From the NCBI RefSeq assembly GCF_019351435.1, contig NZ_JAHWYN010000007.1:62001-126000 (forward strand): 64,000 nt of DNA. The letters are read 5' to 3'. Source of the DNA: Flavobacterium taihuense. GTDB lineage: Bacteria; Bacteroidota; Bacteroidia; Flavobacteriales; Flavobacteriaceae. The position numbers and the translations under genes are program-made. Numbering within the stretch: position 1 is the first letter of the stretch; each line of letters starts with the position of its first letter. The notes under the pieces are model-generated. The model did not search any database and was not told the origin of the DNA. It was given only the letters and a program-made list of their open reading frames with translations. Shown here one piece after another: positions 36,124 through 45,002 of the stretch.

Positions 36124-36139
36124 AGCAATCTTTTTTTTT
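36107..36139. terminator. Bidirectional terminator overlapping the regulator's stop codon
   Basis: AAAAGATTGC (36107-36116) pairs with GCAATCTTTT (36125-36134); the loop contains the stop codon. T-run after the hairpin, and a shorter A-run before it for the convergent mazG. Confidence 0.85.
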
Positions 36140-36170
36140 ACTGTTTTCTGATTACTCTGCTAACTGAATA

Positions 36171-36944
36171 CTATAGTTTCTTCGCTTCGTTCCAGAAAAC
36201 ATCCATTTCCGCAAGGGTCATATCCATCAAAGGTTTACCTAATTCATCTGCCTTACTTTCCAGATATTGAAAGCGCTTAATGATTTTTTTATTGGTTCGT
36301 TCCAAAGCATCTTCGGGATTTATATTCAAAAAACGAGCGTAATTTATCATCGAGAATAAAACATCCCCGAACTCCGATTCCATTTTATCCTGGTCACCGG
36401 TAGCGACCTCATCTTGTAATTCTTGCAATTCCTCTTGTACTTTATCCCAAACTTGATGAGATTCTTCCCAATCAAATCCTACGCCTTTTACTTTGTCCTG
36501 TATTCTACTAGCTTTTACAAGAGCTGGCAAACTTCTGGGAACACCTTCAAGAACTGATTTCTTACCTTCTTTTAGCTTTAATTTTTCCCAATTTTGTTTT
36601 ACTTCTTCTTCATCTTTAACCACAACATCCCCGTAAATATGAGGATGCCTGTGAATGAGTTTTTCGCAAATATCATTACACACGTCAGCCATATCAAAAT
36701 CGTTCGTTTCACTGCCTATTTTGGCATAAAAAACAATATGTAATAGCAAATCTCCCAATTCCTTTTTCACCTCATTTAAATCATTATCCAATATAGCATC
36801 ACCCAATTCATAGGTTTCTTCAATGGTAAGATGACGAAGCGTTTGCAGAGTTTGCTTTTTATCCCAAGGACATTTCTCACGCAAATCGTCCATTATGTCT
36901 AACAATCTTTTGAAAGCTTCGAGTTGATTTTGTTTGGAGTTCAT
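36171..36944 (-). CDS. mazG: Nucleoside triphosphate pyrophosphohydrolase MazG
   Basis: Cleaves (d)NTPs to monophosphates and pyrophosphate, cleaning up non-standard nucleotides. Two MazG domains: first with CPWDKKQTLQTLRHLTIEETYEL and EEVKKELGDLLLHIVF-like (EVKKELGDLLLHIVFYAKIG), second with VQEELQELQDE and ESEFGDVLFSMINYAR. The metal-binding ExxE...ExxD pattern is intact in both. 257 residues, normal. Confidence 0.95.
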   Translation of the reverse strand: MNSKQNQLEAFKRLLDIMDDLREKCPWDKKQTLQTLRHLTIEETYELGDAILDNDLNEVKKELGDLLLHIVFYAKIGSETNDFDMADVCNDICEKLIHRHPHIYGDVVVKDEEEVKQNWEKLKLKEGKKSVLEGVPRSLPALVKASRIQDKVKGVGFDWEESHQVWDKVQEELQELQDEVATGDQDKMESEFGDVLFSMINYARFLNINPEDALERTNKKIIKRFQYLESKADELGKPLMDMTLAEMDVFWNEAKKL

Positions 36945-37018
36945 TAGAAAAGTTTAGTTAGGTTATTGGATTTGAAAGTTTAGCTTTTCACTAAACCTCA
37001 TTATTGCAAAAATAAGAA

Positions 37019-37046
37019 ATCCTGTCTAGAAAAATCTGGACAGGAT
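37019..37046 (-). terminator. Hairpin terminator after the DUF5606 gene
   Basis: ATCCTGTC (37019-37026) pairs with GACAGGAT (37039-37046). In the minus direction a T-rich tail follows. Confidence 0.7.
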
Positions 37047-37068
37047 AAATATACTGAATTTGTGATAA

Positions 37069-37551
37069 TTACTCTTTTTTAGCTTTTGCTTTTTTAGCAG
37101 GCGTTTTTACTTTTTCGGCAACAACTTCTTCAGCTACTGGAGCAGCTTCTTCTGAAACAGCTGGTGCATCAAACACAAGTAAACCTTTTTCTTGCAACAT
37201 ATTGTACCAGTTTATGATCTTTTTTACATCAGATGCATATACTCTTTCTTCGTCATATTCCGGCAATACTTCTCTGAAATAAGATAATAAAGTAGCATTG
37301 TCTTCTTTATGAGAAATCGTTTGTCCGTTGTTCTCTTTATTGGCAATGTTTTGCATGATTTCTGCCAAGGGCTTCTCGCCTTCATAAGTATAAATAGAAA
37401 TCTCAGACAATAGACTTACATTGCTTTTTAAACTTACTGTAATTTTTTTTCCATCCAATAATGACTCAGCAACAAAACCGGTGCGTGTTTGTACTTTTAA
37501 AACATATAAACCTGGTTTCCCTGAAATCGATAATATTTTCTCTAAACTCAT
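37069..37551 (-). CDS. DUF5606 protein
   Basis: 160 residues. The N-terminal part (MSLEKILSISGKPGLYVLKVQTRTGFVAESLLDGKK) and REVLPEYDEERVYASDVKKIINWYNML match the DUF5606 family common in Bacteroidota. The C-terminal ~30 residues are Ala/Glu/Lys-rich and disordered. Function unknown. Between def and mazG on the same strand, 67 bases after def. Confidence 0.83.
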   Translation of the reverse strand: MSLEKILSISGKPGLYVLKVQTRTGFVAESLLDGKKITVSLKSNVSLLSEISIYTYEGEKPLAEIMQNIANKENNGQTISHKEDNATLLSYFREVLPEYDEERVYASDVKKIINWYNMLQEKGLLVFDAPAVSEEAAPVAEEVVAEKVKTPAKKAKAKKE

Positions 37552-37618
37552 TTTTATTTTTTTTATTTATTCTTTTTAATATCTAAAAACTTATTACTGC
37601 CAACTGACACCTTAAAAT

Positions 37619-38206
37619 TTATCTTCCTTTTTTGGCAAAAAACTTCATCCTGTAATCCTGAAATGTTTTCCCTTCGGTGATGTTTTTTAATTTTTTTTGA
37701 ATCAAACGCTTTTTCAAAGATGATATTTTATCTGTAAATAAAATCCCTTCAATATGATCGTATTCGTGTTGAATAACTCTTGCAATCAAACCATCAAAAA
37801 CTTCTGTTTTCATGACAAAATCTTCTTCACAATATTCAATTGTAATGATTGGTTTTCTATACACATCTTCGCGCACATCAGGAATACTCAAACAACCTTC
37901 GTTAAAAGCCCATTCTTCGCCTTCTTCTTTGATGATTTTGGCATTGATAAAAGTTCTCTTGAAACCTTTCAATTGATTTTGCTCTTTGTCTTCCAAATCT
38001 TCATCATCGCTAAAAGGAGTAGTATCAATAACAAATAATCGCAATGACAACCCCACTTGCTCAGCGGCAAGACCAACCCCACTTGCATTATACATGGTTT
38101 CATACATGTTTGCAATAATTTCTTTTAAATTTGGATAACCCGGAGTAAGTTCCTCCCCTATTTTTCTTAAAACAGGATCACCATATCCTATAATCGGTAA
38201 TATCAT
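37619..38206 (-). CDS. def: Peptide deformylase
   Basis: Removes the N-formyl group from new proteins. All three motifs: GVGLAAEQVG (about residue 44), EGCLSIPD with the metal Cys, and QHEYDHIEG (HExxH metal and catalytic residues). 195 residues, normal. A 20-residue acidic insert (DDEDLEDKEQ) lies after the first motif. Promoter box upstream at 38268-38275. Confidence 0.96.
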   Translation of the reverse strand: MILPIIGYGDPVLRKIGEELTPGYPNLKEIIANMYETMYNASGVGLAAEQVGLSLRLFVIDTTPFSDDEDLEDKEQNQLKGFKRTFINAKIIKEEGEEWAFNEGCLSIPDVREDVYRKPIITIEYCEEDFVMKTEVFDGLIARVIQHEYDHIEGILFTDKISSLKKRLIQKKLKNITEGKTFQDYRMKFFAKKGR

Positions 38207-38267
38207 TTGATTGATTTTTATTAATATCTAGCGTAAATAAAGGAAAAAATCCACTTAATTAAGTTGG

Positions 38268-38275
38268 CAAAAGTA
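38268..38275 (-). promoter_or_regulatory. -7 promoter box of def
   Basis: TACTTTTG on the minus strand, perfect TAnnTTTG, about 60 bases before the start codon. Confidence 0.5.
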
Positions 38276-38359
38276 GTAAAAAAATAGATAATGATTAATC
38301 TCCAATTGATAATTAGCATTTTTTTGTAAAATTGCATTAGATAGATTGAACAAAACCTT

Positions 38360-38387
38360 GCGAAGACATTTATAACTTATCTTTGTA
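38360..38387 (+). promoter_or_regulatory. Promoter of the FUSC gene
   Basis: TTG (38360-38362), 17 bases, TATCTTTG (38380-38387); 14 bases before the ATG. Confidence 0.7.
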
Positions 38388-38401
38388 TCAAATCAAATTC
38401 G

Positions 38402-40615
38402 ATGATTACCAAAATAGAAAGATTCACTGATAGCACTTATTTCACTAATGCTTTAAAGGCAACTATTTCAGCAGTTCTTCCGGTATTGGTATTCACTTAT
38501 TTTGATCATTTTGAAATTGGTTTTGTCATTGCCCTTGGCGCTTTCTTAACATATCCAAGTGACATTCCAAGTAGTTTAAAGCATAAGATAAACGGAATTA
38601 TTGTCACTGCTTTTTTGATAGCGGGAGTCAATTTATTAATCAATCTTACATATCCAATTCCTTTTATTTTTTATCCCTTTTTTTCCCTATTGGTATTCGT
38701 TTTAGCAATGCTATCCGTTTATGGACAAAGAGCTACGTTCACCTCTTTTTCTGCTTTATTATCGGTATCCTTATCTTTTTCACATTTGCATACTGGAATG
38801 GAAATGGTTCAACATTCTGCATTAATACTTGCAGGAGGTTTATTTTACCTAGTTATTTCATTACTTTTTCATTACATAAGTCCCTATCGTTATGCCGAAT
38901 TACAAGTTGCCGAATGCATTAAATTAACATCTAAATACCTAAAACTAAGAGGGGATTTATGGAACAGTATTGCCGACAGAAAAGTAATACTAGAAAAACA
39001 ATTGCATTTGCAAGTCGAACTCAACGACATTCACCATAACATCCGAAGAGTACTCATTGGAAAACAAATCAATGCTGTTTCTTCCAATCAAAATCGAAAA
39101 ATGCTCATCGTTTTTATCTCTTTGGTAGAAATATTGGAATTAGCGCTATCGACTTCATTCGATCATAATCGATTACACCAAAAATTTGAAAAGAATCCAA
39201 AAATCCTGGATACTTATCAAAACTTGGCCTATAATCTAGCATCTACATTAAAACAATTATCCAAGAATATTGAAAAAAGAACCAACTACATCCCGAAACA
39301 TAAATTATCCAAGCATTTATTAGCCTTAGAAACTGCCATAATTGAATATGAAAATGATTTAGGAAAAGCAGAAGCTTCTGAAGGTGTTTTGATGCTAAAA
39401 ACCATGCTTGAATACGCGGAGAAACAAATTGAAAAAATTAAAATTATCGAGCGCGCCTTTACAACAGTATCGAACACCTATGATTTCAAAGGGAAAGATA
39501 AAGATTTAGAAAAATTTTTAACTCCCCAATATTATCCAATTAGCACATTTATTGAAAACATCAGTTTTTCGTCAACTATATTTAGACATTCCTTACGATT
39601 AACGGTCGCGCTAATTCTAGGAGGCATTATAGGCAAATTTCTTGCCTTTCAAAACGAATACTGGATTTTGATGACTATCATTATCATCATGAGACCCGGT
39701 TATGGATTGACCAAACAGCGATCCATACAACGTGCTATTGGTACTGTCATTGGCGGCATCATTGCATTCAGTATTTTATCTTTAATGCCTACACATTTTT
39801 TATTAAGCATTTTGGCGATATTTTGTATGTTGCTTGGATTTTCTTTCGCACAAACCAAATATACGGTAAGTGCTACTTTTGTGACCATGTATATTGTATT
39901 CCTGCATGGAATATTATCGCCCGATTTTGTAAATGTTATCCAATTTAGAATTGCTGACACTTTAACGGGAGCTTTATTAGCTTATCTTGCCAATCATTTT
40001 TTATGGCCATCTTGGGAATATATCAAAGCCCCAGAATATTTAGAAAAATCGATTATTGCCAATAGAGATTATTTGAAGCAGATTTTTATTTTTTATACCA
40101 AAAAAGGCGAAGTTACTACCTCTTATCGTTTGGCAAGAAAAAATGCATTTATCGAAATTGGAAACCTTATGGCTTCATTCCAAAGAATGTCACAAGAACC
40201 GAAGTCTAAGCAAAAGAAAATAGTTCTTTTATATAAATTGACAGAACTTAATCATTCCTTACTTTCCTCGACGGCCTCTTTAGGGACTTATATTCAATCC
40301 CACAAAACAACGCCTTCATCCAAGGCATTAACAATTGTAGTAGAGAAAGTCCTTAAGAATCTGGAACAAGCAATCGATTATTTAAAAGGAGAACCGATTA
40401 ATGATTCAAATGAAATTACAAAAGAAGAGTTAGCTAATCGTTTTATAGAATTAAAAAACATTCGTCAAAACGAACTAAAAGAAGGAAATCCAATTGACGA
40501 AGAAGCTTTTGCCTTAAAAATGCAGGAAGCACAATTGGTAATAGAGCAATTAATTTGGCTAACCAATTTATCCGAGGGAATTTTAAAAAACACTAAAAAA
40601 CTAATGGAGGATTGA
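38402..40615 (+). CDS. FUSC-family (YccS-like) membrane transporter
   Basis: 737 residues with two sets of about five to six membrane helices (about 18-165 and 395-545) separated and followed by cytoplasmic helical regions, the plan of YccS/AaeB proteins that export aromatic acids or similar compounds. Conserved pieces include FGFVIALGAF-like IGFVIALGAFLTYPSDIP and YWILMTIIIIMRPGYGLTKQRSIQRAIGTVIGG. Substrate unknown. Monocistronic with a strong terminator. Confidence 0.85.
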   Translation: MITKIERFTDSTYFTNALKATISAVLPVLVFTYFDHFEIGFVIALGAFLTYPSDIPSSLKHKINGIIVTAFLIAGVNLLINLTYPIPFIFYPFFSLLVFVLAMLSVYGQRATFTSFSALLSVSLSFSHLHTGMEMVQHSALILAGGLFYLVISLLFHYISPYRYAELQVAECIKLTSKYLKLRGDLWNSIADRKVILEKQLHLQVELNDIHHNIRRVLIGKQINAVSSNQNRKMLIVFISLVEILELALSTSFDHNRLHQKFEKNPKILDTYQNLAYNLASTLKQLSKNIEKRTNYIPKHKLSKHLLALETAIIEYENDLGKAEASEGVLMLKTMLEYAEKQIEKIKIIERAFTTVSNTYDFKGKDKDLEKFLTPQYYPISTFIENISFSSTIFRHSLRLTVALILGGIIGKFLAFQNEYWILMTIIIIMRPGYGLTKQRSIQRAIGTVIGGIIAFSILSLMPTHFLLSILAIFCMLLGFSFAQTKYTVSATFVTMYIVFLHGILSPDFVNVIQFRIADTLTGALLAYLANHFLWPSWEYIKAPEYLEKSIIANRDYLKQIFIFYTKKGEVTTSYRLARKNAFIEIGNLMASFQRMSQEPKSKQKKIVLLYKLTELNHSLLSSTASLGTYIQSHKTTPSSKALTIVVEKVLKNLEQAIDYLKGEPINDSNEITKEELANRFIELKNIRQNELKEGNPIDEEAFALKMQEAQLVIEQLIWLTNLSEGILKNTKKLMED

Positions 40616-40625
40616 TTAAAAATAG

Positions 40626-40675
40626 AATGACAGCTTTCGGTTCTTTCTATTCGAAACCAAAAGCTGTCATTTAAT
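40626..40675 (+). terminator. Intrinsic terminator after the FUSC gene
   Basis: AATGACAGCTTT (40626-40637) pairs with AAAGCTGTCATT (40660-40671), with an inner GGTT/AACC extension. Short T-rich tail. Confidence 0.85.
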
Positions 40676-40736
40676 ATTTATTAACCTGATTCTATTCTAA
40701 TTGAAAATCATTGCAAAAATGCCAAATCTTTATCTT

Positions 40737-40803
40737 TAGCCCTGATCGTAACGGCATCCTTTGCTTTTTTCTTTAAAAAAGCAAAGATATAGTGTAGAGC
40801 AGG
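40737..40803. repeat. Intergenic hairpin repeat
   Basis: A 12-base perfect stem CTTTGCTTTTTT (40759-40770) / AAAAAAGCAAAG (40775-40786) with a CTTT loop, within TAGCCCTGATCGTAACGGCA upstream and ATATAGTGTAGAGCAGG downstream. CCTG and CAGG at the ends can also pair. It resembles a repeat I recall as very common between genes of Flavobacterium. Between the convergent FUSC and mqo genes. Confidence 0.65.
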
Positions 40804-40859
40804 TTCTATGTGACTAAAATAGCCTTATGCTGTTGCTCCAAAAATTAATAATAGAACCG

Positions 40860-42353
40860 TTAGTTTAATTTTAAAACTTCGGCTGTATTGTTTCTAATAG
40901 TTGCCAATAGCTCTGGATTTTCATTTAAAGACTGGCCAAAAGAAGGAATCATAGCTTTCACTTTTTCCTGCCATTCTGGAGAATTAAATTGGTCTGGAAA
41001 ACATTTGCTTACCAACTCAACCATAATAGAAACTGCGGTTGAGGCTCCAGGGGAAGCTCCTAATAAAACCGCCAGAGTCCCATCATTTGTATTGATAATT
41101 TCTGTACCAAATTCCAATTTTCCAATTAACTCTTCGTCTTTTTTAATAACTTGAACTCTTTGTCCAGCCCTTTCCAGTTTCCAATCTTTGGTTCTTGCAC
41201 CAGGAACATATTCGCGTAAGGCATTCATTCTATCTTTTGGAGATTGACGCACTTGCTCAATTAAATATTTCGTAAGGGGGATGTTTTTATAACCAGCAAC
41301 AATCATCGGAATTACATTATCTGCTTTTATGGACAACGGTAAATCTGAATAAGAACCATTTTTCAAAAATCGCGTAGAAAATCCTGCAAACGGTCCAAAA
41401 AGTAATGCTCTCTCTCCATCAATCATTCGGGTATCAACGTGAGGAACAGACATTGGTGGTGCACCTACACTAGCTTTTCCATATACTTTAGCTTGGTGTT
41501 TTGCTATTACTTCGGGATTAGTACATTTTAACCATTGACCACTAACAGGGAAACCTCCGTATCCTTTTCCTTCGGGTACATTTGCTTTTTCCAATAATGG
41601 CAATGAACCTCCACCGGCACCTATGAAAACAAATTTGGTATATACTTTTTTCTTTTGACCGGAAGCCAAATCAGTGATTTTTATCCTCCAAGATTTGTCT
41701 TCTCGCTGTTTTAATTTTTTAACTTCATGGCTGTAGTGTATAGCAACATTATCCAATTTTGTCAAATATCCCAACATATTTCTAGTTAATGTTCCAAAAT
41801 TCACATCGGTCCCAATTTTCGTTGAAGTTGCCGCTACTTTTTCATCTGGGTTTCTGCCTTCCATTACTAAAGGCATCCATTTTTGCAATTCAGAAACATC
41901 AGTGCTGAAAATCATTTCGGCAAAAAGAGGATTTGGCTGCAAAGCTTTGAACCTGTTTTTTAGAAACTCCACATTTTTATCACCCCAAACAAAACTAATA
42001 TGAGGTATACTTTTTATAAAATCTTCTGGAGTTGGAAGTTTTCCGTTTTTAACTAAATAAGCCCAAAACTGTCTTGAAACCTCAAATTGTTCAGCAATAC
42101 TAATTGCTTTATTTGGATTTATTGTTCCATCAGCACTTTCTGGAGTATAATTAAGTTCACAAAAAGCGGAATGTCCTGTCCCTGCATTATTCCATGCATC
42201 AGAACTTTCTGCGGCAGCAACATCTAATCTTTCGTAAATATCTATCTTTAAATCAGGTTGTAATTCTTTTAAAATTAAACCTAGAGTAGCACTCATTATT
42301 CCAGCTCCAATTAAAACTACATCTGAATTGGATCGTATTGTTGTATCGGACAT
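40860..42353 (-). CDS. mqo: Malate:quinone oxidoreductase
   Basis: FAD-dependent membrane-peripheral enzyme oxidising malate to oxaloacetate and reducing quinone. FAD motif VVLIGAGIMSATLG (about residues 12-25), then SSDAWNNAGTGHSAFCELNYTP, a diagnostic Mqo segment, and GASPGASTAVSIMVELV near the C-terminus. 497 residues, normal. Confidence 0.96.
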   Translation of the reverse strand: MSDTTIRSNSDVVLIGAGIMSATLGLILKELQPDLKIDIYERLDVAAAESSDAWNNAGTGHSAFCELNYTPESADGTINPNKAISIAEQFEVSRQFWAYLVKNGKLPTPEDFIKSIPHISFVWGDKNVEFLKNRFKALQPNPLFAEMIFSTDVSELQKWMPLVMEGRNPDEKVAATSTKIGTDVNFGTLTRNMLGYLTKLDNVAIHYSHEVKKLKQREDKSWRIKITDLASGQKKKVYTKFVFIGAGGGSLPLLEKANVPEGKGYGGFPVSGQWLKCTNPEVIAKHQAKVYGKASVGAPPMSVPHVDTRMIDGERALLFGPFAGFSTRFLKNGSYSDLPLSIKADNVIPMIVAGYKNIPLTKYLIEQVRQSPKDRMNALREYVPGARTKDWKLERAGQRVQVIKKDEELIGKLEFGTEIINTNDGTLAVLLGASPGASTAVSIMVELVSKCFPDQFNSPEWQEKVKAMIPSFGQSLNENPELLATIRNNTAEVLKLN

Positions 42354-42376
42354 TTTTGTGTTTTTTTAAGAAGTTG

Positions 42377-42384
42377 CAAAATTA
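42377..42384 (-). promoter_or_regulatory. -7 promoter box of mqo
   Basis: TAATTTTG on the minus strand, perfect match, 23 bases before the start codon. Confidence 0.6.
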
Positions 42385-42463
42385 ACTCTAAAAACCACAA
42401 AAAAAAATTATTTTTTGGTTACAAAACACCAAAAAGACATAACAGTTTGTTAAATTAAGGCTG

Positions 42464-42874
42464 CTATTTTCTATTCAGATAATCCTGAAGCATAATAGTG
42501 GCTGAAATTTCATCGATAAGGCCTTTATTTTGACGCTGTTTTTTACTGAGACCACTATCAATCATTGTTTGAAAAGCCATTTTGGAAGTAAAACGTTCGT
42601 CTACACGAATGACTTTCATATCTGGAAAATGATTGGTGAAATGAGTAACAAAACCTTTGATTATTGAAGCACTTTCAGAAGGTTCACCATTCATTTGTTT
42701 GGGTTCGCCAATAAGAACAGCTTCGACTTTTTCTTTAGCAAAATAATCTTTCAAAAAAGCAATTGCAGTTGGCGATGGAATCGTAGTCAAGCCCGAAGCA
42801 ATAATTTGCAATTCATCGGTAACGGCTATTCCGGTACGTTTTTGTCCGTAATCTATAGAGAGTATTCTTGGCAT
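42464..42874 (-). CDS. ruvX: RuvX/YqgF-type Holliday junction resolvase or pre-16S rRNA nuclease
   Basis: 136-residue RNase H-fold nuclease. Catalytic acidic residues visible in ILSIDYGQKRTG (Asp), VEAVLIGEPKQMNG (Glu) and DERFTSKMA / LIDEISATIMLQ (Asp). In E. coli YqgF trims the 16S rRNA 5' end. Separate gene with its own -7 box. Confidence 0.92.
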   Translation of the reverse strand: MPRILSIDYGQKRTGIAVTDELQIIASGLTTIPSPTAIAFLKDYFAKEKVEAVLIGEPKQMNGEPSESASIIKGFVTHFTNHFPDMKVIRVDERFTSKMAFQTMIDSGLSKKQRQNKGLIDEISATIMLQDYLNRK

Positions 42875-42887
42875 TTTATTTTTTTAT

Positions 42888-42895
42888 CAAAGGTA
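42888..42895 (-). promoter_or_regulatory. -7 promoter box of ruvX
   Basis: TACCTTTG on the minus strand, perfect match, 13 bases before the ATG. Confidence 0.6.
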
Positions 42896-43037
42896 ACTAT
42901 TTTAATTTCCCAATTCTGAACAACAAGAAAAAAGGAATAGTCGTATTATACACCTTGCCTTTTTTTCGTTTGCCCAATTTAAGACAATTAAACATCCACA
43001 AGTTAAATCTATAACATTTTCCATACAAATTCTCTTT

Positions 43038-43066
43038 TTTGCTATTGGTTAAAAATGGTATCTTTG
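43038..43066 (+). promoter_or_regulatory. dapD promoter
   Basis: TTTG (43038-43041), 17 bases, TATCTTTG (43059-43066). Implies a leader of about 110 bases. Confidence 0.7.
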
Positions 43067-43134
43067 CCAAGAATCCATCAAAAATAAAATTGCCATGATT
43101 CCCAATCAAAAATGCAGGTAGAATGGCGATACCC

Positions 43135-43150
43135 CCCGATAGCTATCGGG
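43135..43150. repeat. Palindrome CCCGATAGCTATCGGG, copy 1
   Basis: Perfect 16-base palindrome in the predicted dapD 5' leader, 30 bases before the ATG. An identical copy is at 62383-62398. Confidence 0.85.
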
Positions 43151-43179
43151 ACCAATAAAAAAACAAATATTATCTTCAT

Positions 43180-43995
43180 ATGAATCCATTACAAACAATA
43201 ATAGAACAAGCTTGGGAAAACCGTGCTTTATTGCAAGAGACAACAACAACTGATGCCATCAGAGAAGTTATAGCATTATTAGATGCAGGAAAATTGAGAG
43301 TTGCCGAGCCTGTTGGTGATGGATGGCAAGTAAACGAATGGGTAAAGAAAGCCGTTGTAATGTATTTCCCAATTCAAAAAATGGAAACTTGGGAAGCTGG
43401 AATCTTTGAATACAATGACAAAATGTTATTAAAAAGAGATTATGCTGAAAAAGGAGTTCGTGTAGTTCCCGGAGCATCTGCTCGTTATGGTGCTTACATT
43501 TCTAGCGGTGTAATCATGATGCCAAGCTATGTAAATATCGGAGCTTATGTAGATGCCGGAACAATGGTAGATACCTGGGCGACTGTTGGAAGCTGTGCTC
43601 AAATTGGTAAAGACGTACACTTGAGTGGTGGTGTTGGAATTGGAGGTGTTTTAGAACCTTTGCAAGCTGCTCCTGTAATTATTGAGGATGGTGTATTCGT
43701 TGGATCAAGATGTATCGTTGTTGAAGGTGTTCACGTAGGTAAAGAAGCTGTTCTTGGTGCTAATGTGTGTTTGACTGCTTCTACTAAAATTATTGACGTT
43801 ACAGGTGATACTCCTGTTGAAATGAAAGGTTTTGTTCCTGCTCGTTCAGTAGTAATTCCTGGAAGTTACACCAAGAAATTCGCAGCTGGTGAATTCCAAG
43901 TGCCTTGTGCATTAATTATTGGAACCCGCAAGCCATCTACTGATTTAAAAACATCTTTGAATAACGCTTTACGCGAATATGATGTAGCGGTGTAA
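43180..43995 (+). CDS. dapD: Tetrahydrodipicolinate N-succinyltransferase
   Basis: Succinylates tetrahydrodipicolinate in lysine/diaminopimelate synthesis. Left-handed beta-helix hexapeptide repeats from about residue 100 (VVPGASARYGAYISSGVIMMPSYVNIGAYVDAGTMVDTWATVGSCAQIG), with an N-terminal helical domain. 271 residues, normal for DapD. Monocistronic. Confidence 0.96.
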   Translation: MNPLQTIIEQAWENRALLQETTTTDAIREVIALLDAGKLRVAEPVGDGWQVNEWVKKAVVMYFPIQKMETWEAGIFEYNDKMLLKRDYAEKGVRVVPGASARYGAYISSGVIMMPSYVNIGAYVDAGTMVDTWATVGSCAQIGKDVHLSGGVGIGGVLEPLQAAPVIIEDGVFVGSRCIVVEGVHVGKEAVLGANVCLTASTKIIDVTGDTPVEMKGFVPARSVVIPGSYTKKFAAGEFQVPCALIIGTRKPSTDLKTSLNNALREYDVAV

Positions 43996-44017
43996 AAATC
44001 CTGATACTTAAATAAAA

Positions 44018-44057
44018 AAATTCCAAGTCTCTATTAAAATAGATATTTGGAATTTTT
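44018..44057. terminator. Bidirectional terminator after dapD
   Basis: AAATTCCAA (44018-44026) pairs with TTGGAATTT (44047-44055), with partial inner pairing, flanked by A- and T-runs. Serves dapD and the convergent GT2 gene. Confidence 0.85.
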
Positions 44058-44101
44058 TATTTAGCGATAATTTAAAAAATTAGAACTACAAAAATTTAGA
44101 A

Positions 44102-44854
44102 TTATTCTTTATTTTTATTCTGAATCTGAATGAGTTTAACATATTTCATATGAGTAAAAAAACCTTGAATTAATGCAATAGTAATTCCATCAATGCCATT
44201 AAATATTCCTTTTTTAAAAAAATAACATCTTATAAAAGTAGTCAACCCATTTAAAACTGGCTTAAAGCTATTAACTCTTTTTCCATCATCATAAAGTTGT
44301 TGAGCGTGCCAAGTAGAGTATAAGTTTTTCTTATTAATTAATTGCCCCAGACTCTCCCAAGCATAATGATTTATATGAACATTTACACTAATTTTATTTT
44401 TCCCAAAAACCTTTTGATGAACCATATCTTTTGATGGAGAAGCCGTTTTTTTATTAAAAAAACGTACAGTTCTATCAGGATACCAGCCCGAAAAATCGAT
44501 TAATTTATTGCCCATGTAATTATACATACTAAACGCATAAGCATCAAAACTCTGGTTTTCAAACTTTCCAGACAAAATAAATTCTTCAGCATCCTCAGCT
44601 AAAATCTCATCGGCATCTAGATTTAAAATCCAATCATTTTTACAATAAGGAAGCCCGAAAATTCTTTGAGGTCCATCTCCCAAAAAACTTTGTGATATAA
44701 CTTTTACTCCTTTCTCTTCAGCAATTTTTATTGTATTGTCAGTACTTAGTGAATCTATAATGATTACTTCATCGCACACTCTAAAAAGCGCATCAATACA
44801 TTTTCCTATATGTTTTTCTTCGTTATAGGTTATTACTAGTCCACTAATTTTCAT
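44102..44854 (-). CDS. GT2 glycosyltransferase, WaaE/KdtX-like
   Basis: 250 residues, GT-A fold family 2. LVITYNEEKHIGKCIDAL at the N-terminus, IIIDSLSTDNT, and LNLDADEIL (the DxD-type metal site). The short form starting directly with ITYNEE resembles WaaE-type transferases that add a sugar to the LPS inner core. No membrane segment. First gene of the glycan locus; sugar specificity unknown. Confidence 0.87.
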   Translation of the reverse strand: MKISGLVITYNEEKHIGKCIDALFRVCDEVIIIDSLSTDNTIKIAEEKGVKVISQSFLGDGPQRIFGLPYCKNDWILNLDADEILAEDAEEFILSGKFENQSFDAYAFSMYNYMGNKLIDFSGWYPDRTVRFFNKKTASPSKDMVHQKVFGKNKISVNVHINHYAWESLGQLINKKNLYSTWHAQQLYDDGKRVNSFKPVLNGLTTFIRCYFFKKGIFNGIDGITIALIQGFFTHMKYVKLIQIQNKNKE

Positions 44855-45002
44855 ATGTAGATAATATTTGTTTTTCTATTTGAGTCCGTAATTACCATAT
44901 CATCTAATTCATTGTTTACAGATAGGCTACTATAATATTTTGATATTCGATGATATTCAATTGCCATCCATTCAGATTATATTCATTACAGAAGCGCTGT
45001 TT

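Larger units (their letters stand above)
42875..43179. other. Divergent ruvX-dapD intergenic region
   Basis: 305 bases holding the ruvX -7 box, the dapD promoter and a 16-base palindrome in the dapD leader. A 70-codon minus-strand frame (42897-43109) has no recognisable features and is not accepted. Its middle (42920-43030) shows nothing further. Confidence 0.6.

Noticed and set aside
42897..43109. 70-codon minus-strand frame between ruvX and dapD
   Set aside because: No recognisable domain, signal peptide or promoter of its own, and it covers the ruvX and dapD promoters.
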